Below are positions 41,201-41,955 of a DNA stretch of 41,955 bases, piece after piece. This DNA is from a virus. Made by a program: the position numbers and the translations under genes. A model generated the notes under the pieces. The model made no database searches. It was not told the DNA's origin and saw nothing but the letters and a program-made list of their open reading frames with translations. The stretch covers positions 1 through 41,955 of IMG/VR virus record IMGVR_UViG_3300023112_000037; one strand, 5' to 3'. Position 1 is the stretch's first letter. Each line of letters starts with the position of its first letter.

Positions 41201-41955
41201 GTGGGAAGGAAATGATGCCATTAGAAAGAAGTATCAAAATTTTAGACTAAAAAATAGCGGACTACCAATTGAGCACACAGGAAAGGGTGGTGGACAAGGT
41301 CGTATATATAAAAACCTCCTAGATGAAAATGAATACATAAAACTAGGAAGATTTCCAGGAACGGAAAATCAACTACAAAGTTTAATAGATGTAGGTCATG
41401 AGTTGAAAAAAACTGGAAACTTTGATAATGTAGCTTTTCCTACAAAAGGATTAACTTTGAGAGAGGGTGTTGACTTTGGAGGTAATACAATTACCACACA
41501 GCATATGCCAAAACTTTCCGGCTCAGGTTCATATGGTAGAGGTGACCTTGAAGAGACTGCGAATCTATTAAGACAGGTTAGAACTCTAGATAGGAAGGGT
41601 GTTGGAATTGATTATGTAGGACAGAACAACATAATGTTTGACCCAGCAAGTAAGAAGTATCAATTAGTTGATCTTAATTATGTAGGACCTTCTTCGAATA
41701 GAGCAAGTAATTCATGGTCTTGGAACAAGCTAAACTTAACGCCAAAAGAAAGGCTTGCAGAAAAGTTTGGAGGGAAACTACTTGATGATGCTGCAGATAA
41801 AATAAAGTTTGAAGATGCTATATTGCAATCGCCAGAATATAAATCTTATTTAAAAGAACAGGCTTTACTAAATCAACATAAATATGGTGGTGAAGTAATG
41901 GAGTTAACTGATAAAGAGATAAAAGATTATAGAGCCAAAGGTTACACTGTAATTA
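38283..41955 (+). CDS. Giant multidomain virion protein with LTDEEI repeats (runs off window)
   Basis: The ATG overlaps the previous stop (TAATG) and the frame is open to the end: 1224 codons without a stop. Four copies of GGEVMELTDEEIQQYKDGGY-type units lie at residues 17-45, 347-375, 495-522 and 1202 onward. Between units 2 and 3 is a domain with LMKAEYVDGRGWVAFPSLF and ALAFGKGSWKNQ, a recurrent phage module of unknown function. A hydrophobic stretch near 858-875 (FDALAVAGPLVGALGK) follows. Residues about 1000-1135 may be kinase-like, with IDYVGQNNIM and LVDLNYV. It may be a packaged or ejected protein. Confidence 0.65.
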   Translation, partial: MSLNRHVFAKISKYPFGGEVMELTDEEIQQYKDGGYVVEEYADGGESKCPEGMVSDGKGGCIEISSLFNEQEEFEKTLPKTEPKYYDKEGNLLETVPDYGTIYVTGEDDPKYKEYQDRLKFYNKAKKLYEEEGSGSGQYRDDYKNKYRYTSQLPTVNWEDAKIASQKKSSWATYWDLGVKGSIHGGYGDNDYIPDAWSDLLSEALKTTARPTKYFRGEGSMKPVFTYPSLNVKVLDEALLKEKSPSTPTTLKAQDPDEIYGEHSFRTGNRVVNGVLKSNPEPEFTPLPTRPLQTTPLVKEPTPGTVKPPASTLKWVYNKKLNKWHQIQRPVKPEDLESRKIGFLQDGGEIMELTDEEIQEYRDGGYVVEKYPDGGTKTPKVKQRRGTRENFDGHSVWTPSGQFSRPSDVSSHLMKAEYVDGRGWVAFPSLFQDSKPYADDSRNWVDMSDEKDGWWPIYEEAERRGEVYDFGEDKEAALAFGKGSWKNQLPTKEDGGEVMELTDKEIKDYKAKGYLVEMADGGGIKEESGYEYKKDGDKYLTRKKGAENWIEASGKALASIKYNIYGEGENPQSPAEKETAIINRMRSTFHARDDEGFWSTEYEKLSPKEQKIHEYSSELKSGDRTHDPKSAEGKAFEAYAKKVASPEAWMKLMPQTMGQVFDPSNDPNKFKSIKKSWGNVTPEDIETTQDRGSSFDGLTDEDVQFATEQKQQMDKIYSDADVISAQNDERSKALHNQQREQAKWDSGVDPVTGKVMSPWEITKQTPEQYYSDLHNSGIKDILDYSGLTTLAELSGVAPVSRVIDNPKKTWEGIKQTGSDIWAAAEVQGRDLFGMDPNMDYMASGNINPNTGKEYWTGVDETFDALAVAGPLVGALGKSKPFLKKGFNLINEVPSTRVLSKTPLQRLDDVGAWNRYLGNDTKGVRSTIAKHTEKAELKLNLMKENRMLNKQWKASDRGDDIAAKYWRKKRADVQWEGNDAIRKKYQNFRLKNSGLPIEHTGKGGGQGRIYKNLLDENEYIKLGRFPGTENQLQSLIDVGHELKKTGNFDNVAFPTKGLTLREGVDFGGNTITTQHMPKLSGSGSYGRGDLEETANLLRQVRTLDRKGVGIDYVGQNNIMFDPASKKYQLVDLNYVGPSSNRASNSWSWNKLNLTPKERLAEKFGGKLLDDAADKIKFEDAILQSPEYKSYLKEQALLNQHKYGGEVMELTDKEIKDYRAKGYTVI
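38331..38417 (+). repeat. LTDEEI repeat unit 1
   Basis: This encodes GGEVMELTDEEIQQYKDGGY and a VVEEYADGG tail at residues 17-45 of the giant protein. Confidence 0.85.
39321..39407 (+). repeat. LTDEEI repeat unit 2
   Basis: This encodes GGEIMELTDEEIQEYRDGGY and VVEKYPDGG, close to unit 1 in protein and DNA. Confidence 0.85.
39765..39848 (+). repeat. LTDEEI repeat unit 3
   Basis: This encodes GGEVMELTDKEIKDYKAKGY and LVEMADGG. The DNA is nearly identical to unit 4 over about 60 bases. Confidence 0.85.
41886..41955 (+). repeat. LTDEEI repeat unit 4 (cut by window)
   Basis: This encodes GGEVMELTDKEIKDYRAKGY and is cut off by the window end. It is 2.1 kb from unit 3, and the two differ by only a base or two over the first 60. 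Confidence 0.8.

Noticed and set aside
1-41955. Prophage integration signature (integrase, att site)
   Set aside because: No integrase or recombinase motif seen, and no partial tRNA duplicate was noticed; the window alone cannot settle the life cycle.

Overview
The window reads as part of the virion and lysis region of a tailed bacteriophage of a Bacteroidota host, most likely a crAss-like phage (order Crassvirales) of a marine or other free-living flavobacterial host. Every supported gene lies on the + strand, with short gaps or TAATG/ATGA overlaps. The DNA is AT-rich, starts follow A-rich leaders rather than Shine-Dalgarno sequences, and several promoters fit the Bacteroidota -33 TTG / -7 TAnnTTTG pattern. 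The phage assignment rests on gene content: a TerL, a 927-aa portal, a scaffold-like protein, a 539-aa capsid-like protein, ring/neck-like proteins, a 1671-aa 'stabilization' tail protein and an IHF-like gene beside TerL. All family calls were made by reading the sequence, without database searches.

Layout: (1) 1-3.2 kb: a truncated glycosyltransferase, small unknown genes, a winged-helix protein, a GIY-YIG-like protein and a GroES-like co-chaperonin, ending in a terminator. (2) 3.3-6.5 kb: a fibre-like protein, a regulatory locus (promoter, candidate attenuator, tRNA-Phe and a probable tRNA-Tyr), then an AT-rich cassette of small adhesin-like proteins. (3) 6.55-8.6 kb: a lysis cassette with two membrane proteins, a lipoprotein with the architecture of a unimolecular spanin, and an endolysin. 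(4) 8.6-13.8 kb: basic and DNA-binding small proteins, IHF/HU-like protein, zinc-binding protein, PD-(D/E)XK nuclease, candidate TerS and TerL. (5) 13.8-21.7 kb: portal, scaffold-like protein, capsid and two connector-like proteins. (6) 21.7-31 kb: virion proteins and a row of host-contact appendages, including four collagen-like genes with Cys-rich N-termini. (7) 31.1-38.3 kb: neck/tail genes and the giant tail protein. (8) 38.28 kb to the end: an open-ended giant protein (at least 1224 codons) with four copies of a GGEVMELTDEEI-type motif and a possible kinase-like domain.

The genes fit one late programme: build and fill the head, attach the neck and short tail, decorate it with adhesive fibres, and lyse a Gram-negative cell. 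Terminators at 3.24, 4.48, 19.75, 23.4 and 31.04 kb and two classes of promoter divide it into transcription units. A 31-bp element before the scaffold/capsid block and again before the 21.76-kb virion gene is a good candidate for a phage-specific late promoter. No integrase, replication genes or CRISPR array are present.
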